Of a DNA stretch of 64,000 nucleotides, positions 50,973-62,290 are shown one piece after another. The DNA is taken from positions 37,184,534 through 37,248,533 of the forward strand of contig CM040741.1 in assembly GCA_022829145.1 (NCBI GenBank), in the 5' to 3' direction. A program made the translations under genes and the position numbers. The notes beneath the pieces were generated by a model that did not search any database, was not told where the DNA came from, and saw nothing but the letters and a program-made list of their open reading frames with translations. Position 1 is the stretch's first letter. The number at the start of each line of letters is the position of its first letter. This DNA is from Albula goreensis. Its lineage: Eukaryota; Chordata; Actinopteri; Albuliformes; Albulidae.

Positions 50973-51145
50973 AATAGGTGTCATTTATGGGAACCTGTCT
51001 CTTTCTCGCGCTTATGTGACCATCCCTCCACAGGTGCCCAATTTTGCTACACTAAATAATTATATATTTCCAAACTAATCAATTAGGTGTTTGTTATGGG
51101 AACCTGTCTCTTTCCCATGCTTTTATGCCCAATCCCCTCACATGA
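50973..51145 (+). repeat. tandem duplication of about 110 bp inside piggyBac
   Basis: AGGTGTCATTTATGGGAACC (50976 on) and AGGTGTTTGTTATGGGAACC (51086 on) both continue TGTCTCTTTCYC..GCTT and ..ATCCC or AATCCC.., diverging after about 60 bases. The two units lie in the leader region between the left terminus and the TATA box. Confidence 0.8.
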
Positions 51146-51192
51146 ACCACTTCACAGAATACACTATGTATCAGATCTTCTCACAGACACCC

Positions 51193-51200
51193 TATATAAA
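51193..51200 (+). promoter_or_regulatory. TATA box of the piggyBac transposase
   Basis: TATATAAA lies 42 to 55 bases before the two ATGs that start the transposase remnant, a normal promoter spacing. Confidence 0.6.
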
Positions 51201-51254
51201 CCTTTATTTGTGCCTTGCTCTCATTTTACTCTGTGACCACAATGAGTGAGAGGA

Positions 51255-52172
51255 ATGAGTGACTGTGACAGGAAATTTACAGTCAGAGAGGCTCTGGACC
51301 TAATTATTGAGCCAGAGGAAGAGAAGATAGAAGTTTAACTTGCACACTGTACAAAGACAACGCTGTCAGGACCACGGAAGACAGGAAGCCCCATATCATC
51401 CAGGACTACAACAGCAACAAAGGAGGTGTTAACTGCCTCGATAAGGTAATGCATATCTTCATCTATCATGTAATTTATTTTACTTTTACCAGTGTAAAGC
51501 ATGGCATTCAGATTCAGTATTGTTTCTGATTTCTAATTTATTGTTTCTTTCATCACAGCTTACAGGTACATACACCTGCAAGCAAATGACAGCACATTGG
51601 CCTGTGGTGGTGTTCCACAACATCCTGGCTGTGTCTGCGTATAATGCATATGTGGTGAGGATGGTGATCAACCCAGCCTGGAATCAGGGGAAATGCTTCA
51701 AGAGACGTCTCTTCCTGGATGAGCTCGGGAAAGCTTTAGTGACACCGCTCATTCAGCAATGACAGCTCCTTCCCCGCACTCCAGCCTCTTCTAGTCTGGT
51801 TAGGAGTGTACAAGCCCCAGCCACTGCCCCAGACCCCCCCCCTCCCACCATCAAAGACAGGGGCAAAAGAGGAAGAGATGCCAGCTCTGTGCCCCAAGAG
51901 ACAATAAAACAAGTCTCACCTGCTACAAATGTGGTGCTTTTGTTTGCAAGGCACACTCCAACCAGATTGTCCAATGCCACTCGTGTGTGTGTGTGTTTGT
52001 GTGTGTGACATTGGACAATCAAACACACACACCTGTTCATGTTGATCTTCTGAATATAATCTCCATTTTGATTGTTATTATAACTTTTTCTGTTGATTTT
52101 TTGCATGTTTATTGCAGTTTGTCATGTCCATCACTAGTTGGACATCTTGTTTACAGCATTAAAATGTGCTAA
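51255..52172 (+). pseudogene. piggyBac transposase remnant (ends kept, core deleted)
   Basis: The N-terminal piece (51255-51335) reads MSDCDRKFTVREALDLIIEP followed by an acidic tail and a stop. An alternative upstream ATG at 51242 runs into a stop after six codons. About 50 bases later the sequence resumes in the C-terminal half with HIIQDYNSNKGGVNCLDK (51394-51445), equivalent to the family's 'DYN..KGGVD.LD'. The catalytic Asp of GGVD is Asn here. A 113-base intron follows (51446 GT to 51558 AG). The next exon encodes LTGTYTCKQMTAHWPVVVFH and onwards to a stop at 51762. In another frame a Cys-rich zinc domain is preserved (51867-51986: RCQLC, TCYKCGAFVCKAHS, QCHSC). The first two catalytic Asp regions are deleted. 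Confidence 0.9.
51965..52020. repeat. 16-bp inverted repeat around a GT tract
   Basis: GATTGTCCAATGCCAC (51965-51980) and GTGACATTGGACAATC (52005-52020) are reverse complements with one mismatch, enclosing a TG run. The left arm codes for the last zinc-domain residues of the transposase, so the right arm looks like an inverted copy of coding sequence. Confidence 0.85.
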
Positions 52173-52439
52173 ATAAAATCTGATGATGATTATGTTTGAA
52201 TTATGCTTTTTGTTTTAATGTAACAACAGGTAAACCAGACCGGTCAAATTTGACCGGGAACACCAAAGTAAGGGGGGAAAAACGAACATAATACAAGGGT
52301 TAAAGCAGAACATCACCCCTCCCCTTTGATGGACTTTCCTGGTGTCATGAAGACAAAACACCCCTGTCCCCCTCCTCCTCCAGGCCTTCTAACCTGCTGG
52401 TTGCCCCATTCTACAGGTTTGTCACATCGAAGTGCAGTA

Positions 52440-52675
52440 TGCAACCGACTCACATGTGCTTGTCTGTGCAGCAGGTTTTTTTCTATGAAACCACCAGTGG
52501 TCTCTTTTCCTCTCTCCTAGATGATTCAGCCATTAAGATGCAGAATGTAAGCACCATCCTGCTTGTCTCTCAGGTAGTAGCACAGGACTTTAGACACATT
52601 ATGAGCTTCAGTAGGGGCATCCCTCAGGCATCTATAGCTGAGCAGCTCCTGAAGACGACAGGGTCCCTCTCCTAA
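52440..52675 (+). pseudogene. DIRS gag C-terminal-like fragment
   Basis: After the piggyBac element the plus strand contains FSSLLDDSAIKMQNVSTILL and then QVVAQDFRHIMSFSRGIPQA followed by a stop at 52673-52675. The composition fits the poorly conserved capsid-like part of DIRS ORF1, and the segment lies between gag and RT remnants. Assignment rests mainly on position. Confidence 0.4.
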
Positions 52676-53039
52676 CTGCTTCAGCAACTCAACTCGGCAA
52701 CCTGAAATGCCTGCCTCTCACTTCAGGCACAGAATGGCCAGACTGTTGTGCTAGGGCTACATTCCATCTCCCCCAATGACATCATCCCTTCACTCATCAG
52801 AATTACAGCTTGGGAGTCAGAAAGATGCTGGTATTGCTGGTGACAAGGGCTGGATGAAGCCATTCAGCCCAGCTGTACCCAGAAGGCATCCTCCCTAACC
52901 CAATGCTTGGTACCCCCAGCACTCAGACAACAACAAACACACCCAGATGCTGACATACCACAGCAAAGAACAGTGATTCACCATTGATCTTGACAGAAGT
53001 ATTTCACCCTGAGCCAGTGTGTTCAATACTTAGGGCTCA

Positions 53040-53217
53040 AACTGAATTCACCGACAATGACAGCTTGCCTCTCACAGGAGAGAACTTGTTTCTCCCAGAG
53101 CGCTGCATCAGTGGAATCACGATTATTCACCATTTGGGACTAATGGCAGTAGCAATACTTGTAGTCCCTTTAGGATTGCTGTGCATGAGACCGATACAAC
53201 TCAGGCTCGAGGAATGA
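53040..53217 (+). pseudogene. DIRS reverse transcriptase, C-terminal fragment
   Basis: The stretch LPLTGENLFLPERCISGITI..HHLGLMAVAILVVPLGLLCMRPIQ matches the segment after the RT palm in DIRS elements, where '..LGLMAAA..VVPLGLL.MRPLQ' links RT to RNase H. The catalytic YxDD region is not found upstream, so the palm seems deleted. Stops separate this from the RNase H remnant. Confidence 0.75.
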
Positions 53218-53350
53218 AATTTAACCCCATGAGAAACTGGGAAAAGCAACACTGCATTCCACAGTAAGTTTGACAGGCTTTCTCACACTGGGGAAAAGTC
53301 CAGACCCTGAGAATTAGTGTGCCAATGGGAAGCACCTGATCACAAGTTCC

Positions 53351-53520
53351 TGTGTGCACACAGATTCCTGTGCCGAGGGATGGGGTGCCGTCTGTAATGG
53401 CATGACAATGAACGGGTTATGGGACCCTCCTATGCATGACAATATTTTTCACCTGATTGACAAGGCAAACCCATTTAGGAGCAACAACAAAGCAACAGTC
53501 ACTTATATAAACCGACAAGA
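53351..53520 (+). pseudogene. DIRS RNase H fragment
   Basis: HTDSCAEGWGAVCNGMTMNG keeps the 'TDAS..GWGAV..G...G.W' start of the RNase H fold, with the first catalytic Asp. About 35 residues later comes ATVTYINRQ, matching the 'T.V.YINRQGG' strand. The middle helix ('HIN.LEL.A') is shortened and degraded. Confidence 0.8.
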
Positions 53521-53739
53521 CGACACCAGCCATCTGTGAGGATCTGGATGTAGCAGAGTTTGCTCCCTCTGGGCACTTTAAATCCCAGGGCTGAACTGCA
53601 GGGCACATCTATTGTACTGGGGTGAGCCCTCCCCACACGAGTGGTGTCATAGGACCCCCTCAAAAACGAGATGGTACAGGGGGTTTTATCCTGAAAATAA
53701 ATAAATCTACCCCCACCCACTCGGGGTATGCCGACCCGA

Positions 53740-54165
53740 CCCATTTCAGAAGGGGGATCTTGAAACTGCAGTTCAGCAAGGCAGCTATAAGCGCTCTCTG
53801 TAATTTTTGCACCACCTTGACTACATTCATGTGTAAGGGTCCATGGCTGGCATTCAAAACTCAATTTTGCAGAGACTACCAGATAAGTTTTTGTTTCTTT
53901 CTACCTGAAGGGGGTATGACTTTCTATTTCCGAGTGCTACACTAGCTGTACTGCTTCTATGTTGCTGCCCACCCCCAGTGAAACATCTTCTCCAGGGTAT
54001 GCAGTGTATGAAACCCATTGCCCCACCCTGTGTCTTAGCATGGGACATCGCAGTGGTACTGAAAGCTTTGTGCGGCCGTCATTTCAAACATCTTGAAAAC
54101 TGTTGGCATGGAGATGAGGAAGATACAGTGTTTTATTATCCGGCCCGGAAAGTGCTCTGATGATA
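53740..54165 (+). pseudogene. DIRS tyrosine recombinase N-terminal fragment
   Basis: Sequence around 53757-53800 (ILKLQFSKAAISALCNF) is like the core-binding 'LK.Y.AAISA.H' helix. VKHLLQGMQCMKPIAPPCVL and AWDIAVVLKALCG (53978-54085) match the 'v..fl.G.rrl.P......P.WDL..VL.aL' segment of DIRS recombinases. The catalytic R..HxxR..Y residues, which lie further on in the family, were not found. DIRS elements use this enzyme in place of an integrase. Confidence 0.7.
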
Positions 54166-54170
54166 CACGT

Positions 54171-57100
54171 TCAACAATCCCAGCCTTTCCAGCAGTTAGA
54201 TGAGCTGTTTGTGTGTCATAGTGCTGCACATTGCAATCATGCACTTTTTTCAGGGGGCAGGTGTGAAGGACATTAAGCCAACAGCATCATGGAGTTTGCC
54301 ATGTGCCTGTGTACAGTTTTGTCTGCCTTTTTTTATCTCTCATTTTATTCTTAATAACACCTATAGTATGTCTAGAGGTCATCAATCCAGGAAAGATCAC
54401 AAGACTATTCAAACAACAGCACTTTTCCACCCAAAATGGCCAAAATCTAATATCATTTCATTAAAAGTCATTTTTTCACTAATAATTAATTTAACAATCC
54501 TTTCCCCAGAACCCCTGGCTTACACATGTGTAGAATGTTTATCCTGAATGAAATCTATGGAATCAGAAGGACAGATTTGCATAGGTTACAAAACATTTTG
54601 TTGTCCATGCGTACATGGTAGGCAGTGTGGATAAACAAGCATACAATGGCAAACTGCAGAACACCAGAGCTGTAATTTCGCCTTGGCTTCAGGAGTCAAG
54701 GCACATGGACACTTTTCCCAGGATGCAATGTTCCTGCCTTTAATATGCACTTTCTTGTTAGGATGTCTGAAACTTTCCTGATGGACCATTATTCCATTAT
54801 TCTTGAGCATAAAAGCTGAAAGGAAAAGAAATGCATTTGAAGGGTAACCTCCAGTACTGTTTCAAGGCATCTGTGTTCAGGGATACATGAAGGTCTCTTG
54901 CCAATTAGAGCTGGCAATATTGTTATACAGTACACTGAGTACAAACTGTGCAGTACCTCTGCACACTATTCATCACATTGCATGTTTGTGGAAGATCATT
55001 AAATGTTTATTAAAAATTGACATTAGGTTTAAGTGGTGGATTTTTGAATGGATGGAATTCAGCCAAGGACAGCAATGATACAAAGATCATTTTGTTAGTG
55101 AAATTCCTTGAAATGCTGGTATTCTTTTTTTTAATCTCCTCCAAACTCTGCTGATAAACAAACCAATCGATTACCTCTTTCTTTGAGAAAAAAAAAGACA
55201 TTGCAAGAAAATATAACAGCTAATTATTGCTGAGGGTTCCAAGTTCTTTTAAAGAGAAATGGCTGTGTATTCACACATGGTGGGCATTAAGCTAGAATCA
55301 ATTGTTCCGTCTGAAACAGTATTGCAGAAAGTTCGGTTGACTGTATGCTATTGTGTGAACACATTTGATGATGCAGTTTTCATGGGATGAGATTGGTACG
55401 AAAGTAACAGGCCATGAAATTATGATACTTACAGTGGCGGACCGTAAGGTGGTCATGGGCCCTAGGCTACTCTTTGTGTCAGAGATAGCATGTTCATGCA
55501 TTGCAGATTGGCAAATCATGTTTTGCAGATCGACATATTTTATTTAAAAACCTACAATGGCTTGCCAGAAAAAAAAAAAAAAGATAGCAGTTAGTTTACA
55601 CATCTGACCAGCTTGTGTTGACACTCACTAGTCTGAAATGGATTCCAGTCTTGAAAACCTCAAATATGAAAGGGAACACTTTTCCTTGTGGCCTGGTGCT
55701 TTTTAAATCGCTTAGTGAGACGAGCCGAGCTGTGAAACTATTGATTGATGATTTGGTAATGGCAAATGAGGCAAGGTGTGAAGAGTCACATGCTGAAAAA
55801 AAATCACTGCTTACATCTTACAGTTGGCATTGTATTCTAAAGCAGATCTGGATCAGGAAAGCGAGAAGACTCGTCCTGCGGTAGACTCGATACAAGCCAT
55901 AAAGAGCCATTGTGACATTTGTGGTGTCACAATGCACGGAAGAAGGCTCAGGGATAACACTGTGATTGCTATAATGCTGGAACCACCCATTTCTCCCCTC
56001 AAAGACCACGTTCCCACCCTTTCTGGGGCGACCCACAGGGTTGGATCAGGCTCATAGCCTAAGAACAAATCCAAAGGCTTAACTTAATTGATAATTGTTC
56101 TCTTTTATAATATTTGAATTAAAATCATGTACAGTAACTTCATCGAGATGTCATCTGGTCTTTTTTCCCTTGAGATCTCATTCAGAGAAGTAACCTGTTG
56201 AGAGCAGGCAATTAATAGTAGACTGTAGATGGATTATGAGCTGCCGCAACCTACATTTAACAAGAACCTCACAATACCCAATCATTCAGGATAATCCTGT
56301 GATGGTTGAGCTCTGATTAGTCAGTTGGTGGTCGCACCCTCCTTTCAGTTCTACTTTAGCAATCAACAAGCCTGAGGGACAGGTAGAGTGGCATGTCCTT
56401 TAATCTTTCGCATCGGTGCCTTTTTGCGTGCTGTTTATGTAAAGGACATGACAACTGAGCCCTAAATAGAAAAGCTGAAACTGTCCAAAATCTATTCCCT
56501 TTTTTAAAGAGTATATACCTGCCTTAATACGTCTATCATTACCACCTTCTATGAATTAATTTTAGAAACTTTTTCTCAGTAACTGAAATGCCTGTCACCT
56601 GAACAGCAGGATGTGGTTTGAAACTTGCGGTAGACCTTTCCCCATTTAAATACAGGTCCCTCTTGGGTACTTACCCCTGATAATATGAATATTTTGACAA
56701 TATATCCAAATGCAGAAGTTAATCTGTAGTTCAATATAGTGAAAAACACTAACCATCTTGCATTAAAGGAATAAAACATCACTTTCTTATAAAATGGCTA
56801 AGCAAAAGCAGCCGACTAACATCAGGATATATAGGTTGATCTATGAGTAGGCTAGTGAAAGTTGGTTTGCACTGGGTCATACAAGACAAGGCATGATTGT
56901 GGTAACACTGAAACCCAAAATGATGGATGGCATGTTTATACAGATAAAGTCATCTGAAAATGTGCTTTATAAACGTGTTTTATTGTTCATATGTATGTAC
57001 CGCTTTTTTGTTTAATTAACTTCTGCTCCTCCTGTAATTCTCCTCAGTAATTCATAGCTTTTTGATAAACCATTGTACAAGATATCTAGGGTCTAGTTTA

Positions 57101-57590
57101 TATGTAACTTTTTATTTCTTTTATAGGATAAGCCCAAGGCTTGCTCTTATTTTTGATTGGAGCTAGTTTAAACAGAAATTGTAATGTATCAGTGGGTTGC
57201 TCAAGTCCCAGTAAAAAATAAAGGGACTTCATTCTCAAAAATTTGGAGTATTCCCTCAAGTTAAACAATCATCCAACTATTGTACAGCAGGTCTCAAGTA
57301 ATCTTATAAGTACAAATATAAGCATTTCAGCATGTGGACTGATTTAGAAATTTGTGCTGAGATAAACTGTTCACTTTCTGTTCTGCCTAAGAGTAGAGGT
57401 AGGCAATGTACTAAATTAAAATTTTGATGAAAAATATTTCATTTTTGCTTGGGGTTAAAATTTCTCACTTCTCAGAATTGTTTTTGAGTTGGCAGAATGT
57501 GTATCACTCTATTTCGAACTTTTCAAAGTTTTTATGCCATTCATTTTTCTTAGAATATACATTTTGTTTCCCATTATCCACTCTTAACCT
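54171..57590. other. unique non-coding DNA
   Basis: No gene recognised. The words CAGTGGCGGACCGTAAGG and GGGCCCTAGGCTA (55432-55471) resemble a fish DNA-transposon end, but no partner was found. An A-run occurs at about 55569-55583. Confidence 0.4.
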
Positions 57591-57800
57591 CCGAAGGCAT
57601 GCGCATGAAAATGTAAGTACACCCCCAAAATAGTATTTTCTGACATATTTGAACAAATATTTGATCTTATTTGACACTATTGACACATAAAAGTAATGTA
57701 ATAAAAAGGAAAAATTAAACTTTAAAATTATATATTGTTCAGGAAAAAAAACTATTTTCCGACCAACTTCAGCAGCTGGTGTTGACTCCTTTGGCTAATG
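57590..57800. mobile_element. possible Tc1-like terminal fragment
   Basis: AAAATGTAAGTACACCCCCAA followed by a T/A-rich TGAC/TTGACAC region resembles the 'AAAAGTGAGTACACCCC' termini of some fish Tc1 elements. No inverted partner and no transposase remnant were seen nearby, so this rests on a single motif. Confidence 0.3.
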
Positions 57801-60800
57801 TTATTTCACTTTTTAATAAAATACAGGATGGCTTCGTCTCAGTTATGCAAGCAGACTGCATCTACTGACCTCCCACTCCCAGTGCACTGTGCCTGGTTCT
57901 TCCACCTGGGACTGATCTGGCATATCCATTCTGCTCCAAACATTGGCAAGCACAGACATATGGGTGTTTTCAATATCTATAACCAAAATGATGGAGTAAC
58001 ACTATGGACTAACTGACTTGTGCATTTGAGAAAATGCTCACACAAAAAGGTGATTTGTGGATACACACAGCAAAAACAGGAAGAATAAATACAGTTCAAT
58101 GATGAAGCAAACTGTATTACAGAATACAAGAGAATCTGATATTCAAATTAAACAAGCAGTTATGACAAACAGTGATTTTATGTGGCACTAATAGCATGAG
58201 TGCTGCTAGTAACAAGCAATACTTTTATTAATTTCAGACCTGACAAACATCTTACTCCTGGCAGACATCCAGTGTAACAGTTCATAATGAATGAACATGC
58301 ATCTGTCATTGAAATGTCGATGTGAGCAACTGGAGTCGTTTACATAGTAACAATTAGTTGATCACTGAGAGAAGAGTGAGAGAAGATGTGAAGACATTGG
58401 GTGTGAACACAAAACAACACCCATCATTTGTCATCTTAATTAATTGACCCCATACTGTAGCTCTGAAATACACATGGCAAGGGTCGCTTAAGAAAAATGT
58501 ATCCTGGAAATAACTCGATCCTATGAAAACAATGGCCACTGCAAACCTGTCCTTTTTGACTTTCCATTTCAGCTTGACTGGGCCAGTATCTTCTGGAAAA
58601 CATAATGAGAAAATAAACATGTACTATACAATTGCATTTTGCAAATATAGCCAGTAGTACTGTTTTACTGATTATTTATGTCAATTAATTAAAAGAACAA
58701 ATGGAATTTAAGAATATGGTTTGTTATTTATTGTGCCATGGAAATATTAGCACTGATAATAGCTACATCTGTAAAATAGTGAATCCTGTTATTCTGTCTT
58801 TTCCTTTTCATCCTTGTCATCTGTAAGATGAACATTTGCAAAACACCAGTTTTAGCTTTTGAGATTTGAAATGCTAGTACTGTTTGGTATTATCAATAAC
58901 AGTGGATGGATTTAAGTGATCATGGGGATCCTTGTATCTGCCATTTGTTTTTTTCTTTCTGATAATAACTTGATAAATTAAGCTTGTTGAACAAGTGTTG
59001 AAGTTTTATGATAATTTTCATTTTAGATTTGTCATGAAGTCTTCAATTTCTAACATATAGTTTAGTATCAGTGATCAGACGTCCACTCTTTCATTAATTC
59101 AGACTCCAATGGTCCACCCGTCTATGTATAATTTAGTAAATGAAAATATTCCCTCTTTTTAAAGAAAACATTTAGAATATAATGTATAATCATAGAATAA
59201 TAAGATGTCTTATAGCTTTTCAACCTGGGAACAAGGACCAAGTCTGAGAAACACTGATCTAAAATACCAAGCAGACCATGAAAATAAAGAATATGTTTCG
59301 CAAAATAAACCATAGTCATTAGTGTGCAGTCGAGCATCTGCATACCATTGCAGTAATATCTTTTTATTGTAGTGTGGCACTTCCCTTAAACGGCATCATT
59401 GTATTGACTTGTCCCGGCAAGGTTTTCTAATTAATCCTTCATGGTATAAGTGGTCACTCACCTGTGCTGTTTATCTAATGATTTCTGAGATCGAGTGTGA
59501 AATCGAATGCCTACTATGATGCCTTGAGGATAAGGCTTAAAACACAGGTCACATGCATCACTAGTTACATGGCCAGTGATTTCTATTGGTCCTACTGATG
59601 GTCGTCCTTCTCCAGCTGTACTTTGCATTCAATAAGCATTCATTGATGAATTGACATCAAAAGTACAGCTCTAATTTTCTACCCAGAAAAAGCTAAATTT
59701 TGTCATAGGAATTTGAAGGTGTCCAATCTTATAAAAAATATAAAACAATAAAATAAATAAAATACCCCTAAATTATTGGATAAATATATCTTAAGAGGTC
59801 CGTGACAGCCCTTGAGTAGTCACTCTCTCTGCACTGTAATAGGTGTCTGTCAGAGTACTCTGTAGAAGAGACGAGAAACAAGGAGGGTAAACGTCAAGGT
59901 TGCATAAAGCCGTGTTCAGTGCCTAGCAACCACTACTGTATGAAGCACAGCCGTTTGGCCTGGTGCTGGGAAGATGTAGTGTCTCAATAATTCCAGGCCT
60001 ACTTGCTCTGGCTTTCTGATTGACTCACTGACTCTGCAGGCCCATAATCCGGGTGAATATGGCACTTATCACCTCACAGCTGAAATGTGTGCACCAAGGA
60101 AAGGGATAGAGGATTACTTGCTATTTTAAGGATTTGAGGGAAGGCATTAAAACTGAAACCTCTATACCACCTATATGTGTTTTGTGGCACAATATATGTT
60201 GTATAAAAACCGAAAAGACACTAGGCTTCATTTTAACGGTTTGGTGTTCCACTAAGATTCACAGTGCCTTGAGTAGTTGCTACCATTCTTATTTTAAAAG
60301 GATGTGGTGTCAGTTAAACATAAGTACAATCCAAAAGGTATGTGTCTGCAAGGGTTATTCCAAAATCCTTTTAACTTTGCCCTGAAACAGGTATTTCACA
60401 AATCTGAGTTTTCAAATGAGTGCTGAACCAGTTATTCAGTATAATTTATGTGTTGATTTACTAATATTCTAAATAAGGGGTGTTGTTTTGTGTCCAGTAC
60501 ACATCAACCAGCTAATACAGCTGTAGTTGTGTGGTTCTACAGTTTTGAATCAATTCTTGACTGTGTCAGCAAAGACTATGGTTGGCCCAAAGAAGAGAGG
60601 GTTCAGTTGGGAAGGGTTCGCCTCATTGGATAAGATAATGTGCAAATATTCTGTACAAAATACTGTACAGACGGAGGTCGGCAGCAGATCTAGTGATAAT
60701 TGCTGCATTCAAAGACCTCTTTTCTCCAGAAAGGCAGTGAACTTGTTTACGCTTGCTTTTACACATTAAGCTCACATGTCCATACAAGCACTCATACAGC

Positions 60801-61759
60801 CCACATCTTCATTTACCAAAGGCCCAGTAAACACGTGCGGATATGATGAAGTCTTGAGAAGTATTTGTGTCTGTTCATGCATGTACATTTACACAGAGCC
60901 CTATACTTCAATGATAAAGAAGTAAACAAAATTAAAATGGCTGCTAATTATCAGCAGTACAAACATAATATATTCAACAATACAAAGGAATAAACTTAAA
61001 TTAATCTGAATATAGGAATTGATTTAAAAAAAAATCTGAGGCATCAGCACAGATAAATACAGTTTCTGTAGCTGCTATATGAATATGTTTTTCTCAGAAA
61101 CAAACAGCTAATTGGACATTGGAGATTCATCACTTAAAGAAAACAAGAAGCTCTCTAAAGCAATGAACTCTTATTGAGACAGCTGCACCTGGTAGTGTGG
61201 AACAAACAGGAAAGACCACAACCTGATACTTAAACATGTCTCAGAATTCTGCAGCAGCTAGTTTTCAAAGACTCATTTTTTTTAGTCGCACTAAAAATGT
61301 GTTAAACGTATCACCACGGTCACATGGACATAAGGCGGGTGGCACGTAGCTGGACATAATTTTGGCCAGGATCAGAGGTCATTTCTCAACCCATAATGCA
61401 AGTGCTGCTCTTCTAATTACCCATGTGCTTTAAGTCACTCATAGCCTGCTGTGGAAGTGGTTTGCTGCTTTCTGATCCCACAGTTACTGCATTGCTCAGT
61501 TCTTTACTCCCCACGATTGGAAAATTGGCTTATGGAGCAGGTTAAAATACACTCAATATAATTAACACATCTAAAGCAATGATATAAATAAATAACGTCA
61601 AATATGCAGGCAACGATGAAATGAGTCAGCAACTCATTTACCCTTGTTCAATGATTGGGTTTGCACAATGAAAAGAAGCAGTGGCTGTTTGAATGCATTT
61701 TGAAGGATGTTCTATTATGGTTGTCATGCATGGAACAGAAGATTATAGATATGGAACTG
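57801..61759. other. unique non-coding DNA
   Basis: No gene recognised. GGACCAAGTCTGAGAAACACTG (59235-59256) resembles the reverse complement of the CAGTGKTTCTCAA-type terminus of hAT elements, an isolated relic. The minus frame 58354-58620 follows an acceptor-like TTTTCCAG (58594-58587) but lacks a donor or family match. Confidence 0.4.
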
Positions 61760-62290
61760 ACGGTTACTGTCAGACTTCAGAGCGACCCAAACGCAGACAG
61801 AGGTCAGTGATAAACCGTACTTTATTAAGCAGCCACAAAATAGTTTAAGTCCAGTCAAAGGTCAAAAACACACAGGTACAGCAGAGATACAAAAACACAG
61901 TCCAGAACAGTGGTCAAAAAAACAGGCAAAAAGGTTGTAACAGGTGGACTTGGCCAAGGTACAAAATCCCAGGGTAGGAATGAAAAAACAGGAAACAGAA
62001 AAGGCGGCTGGGTAGTAAAGGGCTTGTAGCACAACAGTCACAAAAACACTGCGACAAACTTGCGACAAACTAAAGAACGAACAGGGTAGAAATGCTCAAG
62101 ACTAACAAGCAAACAAGACACTGGTGAATAGCAGGGCAGGTGAAGCAAACAAGCAATCAACAAGGCTGGTAACAAGGAGGTGGCTTAACACAAAACGAAA
62201 ACAAAAGTACATAGACAGGGAAAAAAAACCAAAACATGGAAACACCCGAACAAAACCGAAAGTAAAAAACTGAAAATTACTGGCAGTCTG
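61760..62290. repeat. unclassified fish interspersed repeat, A/C-rich
   Basis: It begins GACGGTTACTGTCAGACTTC, continues with GACCCAAACGCAGACAGAGG and GTACTTTATTAA, then has a long A/C-rich part with recurring AAAACAGG, GTCCAG and ACAAAAACAC words. This layout resembles a very common fish repeat family as I remember it. The minus strand gives long Phe/Cys/Ser-rich open frames (61862-62068, 62102-62320) because of the composition. Whether the source is an LTR or a DNA transposon is not decided here. Confidence 0.6.

Larger units (their letters stand above)
50643..52299 (+). mobile_element. internally deleted piggyBac element
   Basis: It is flanked on both sides by TTAA (50639-50642 and 52300-52303). 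The ends are CCCTCCTATGATGTTCG on the left and CCCTTGTATTATGTTCG on the right as its reverse complement, 14 of 17 identical. Subterminal repeats TGGTGTTCCCGGTCAAA..TGACCGG occur at about 50829-50853 and inverted at about 52240-52265. Length is 1657 bp, against roughly 2.5 kb or more for autonomous copies. It carries its own TATA box, transposase start, intron, C-terminal zinc domain and polyadenylation signal (AATAAA, 52172-52177). Transposase homology identifies the superfamily independently of the ends. Confidence 0.93.
50230..54170 (+). mobile_element. decayed DIRS-type retrotransposon interrupted by piggyBac
   Basis: Ordered remnants in one orientation: gag-like Cys-rich frame (50317-50638), more gag-like sequence (52440-52675), RT thumb region (53040-53217), RNase H (53351-53520) and tyrosine-recombinase N-terminal region (53740-54165). 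This order, RT/RNase H followed by a tyrosine recombinase instead of an integrase, is that of DIRS elements, which are common in fish. The RT catalytic palm and the recombinase catalytic end are not seen. A piggyBac copy (50643-52299) splits gag. The terminal repeats of the DIRS element were not located, so the limits are approximate. Confidence 0.75.

Noticed and set aside
55432-55471. CAGTGGCGGACCG motif as a transposon
   Set aside because: Resembles a fish transposon end, but no inverted partner, target duplication or coding remnant is visible, so it is not called as an element.
58354-58620. Exon-like minus-strand frame after a TTTTCCAG acceptor
   Set aside because: No matching donor in a sensible position and no known protein pattern; kept only as a weak possibility in the region note.
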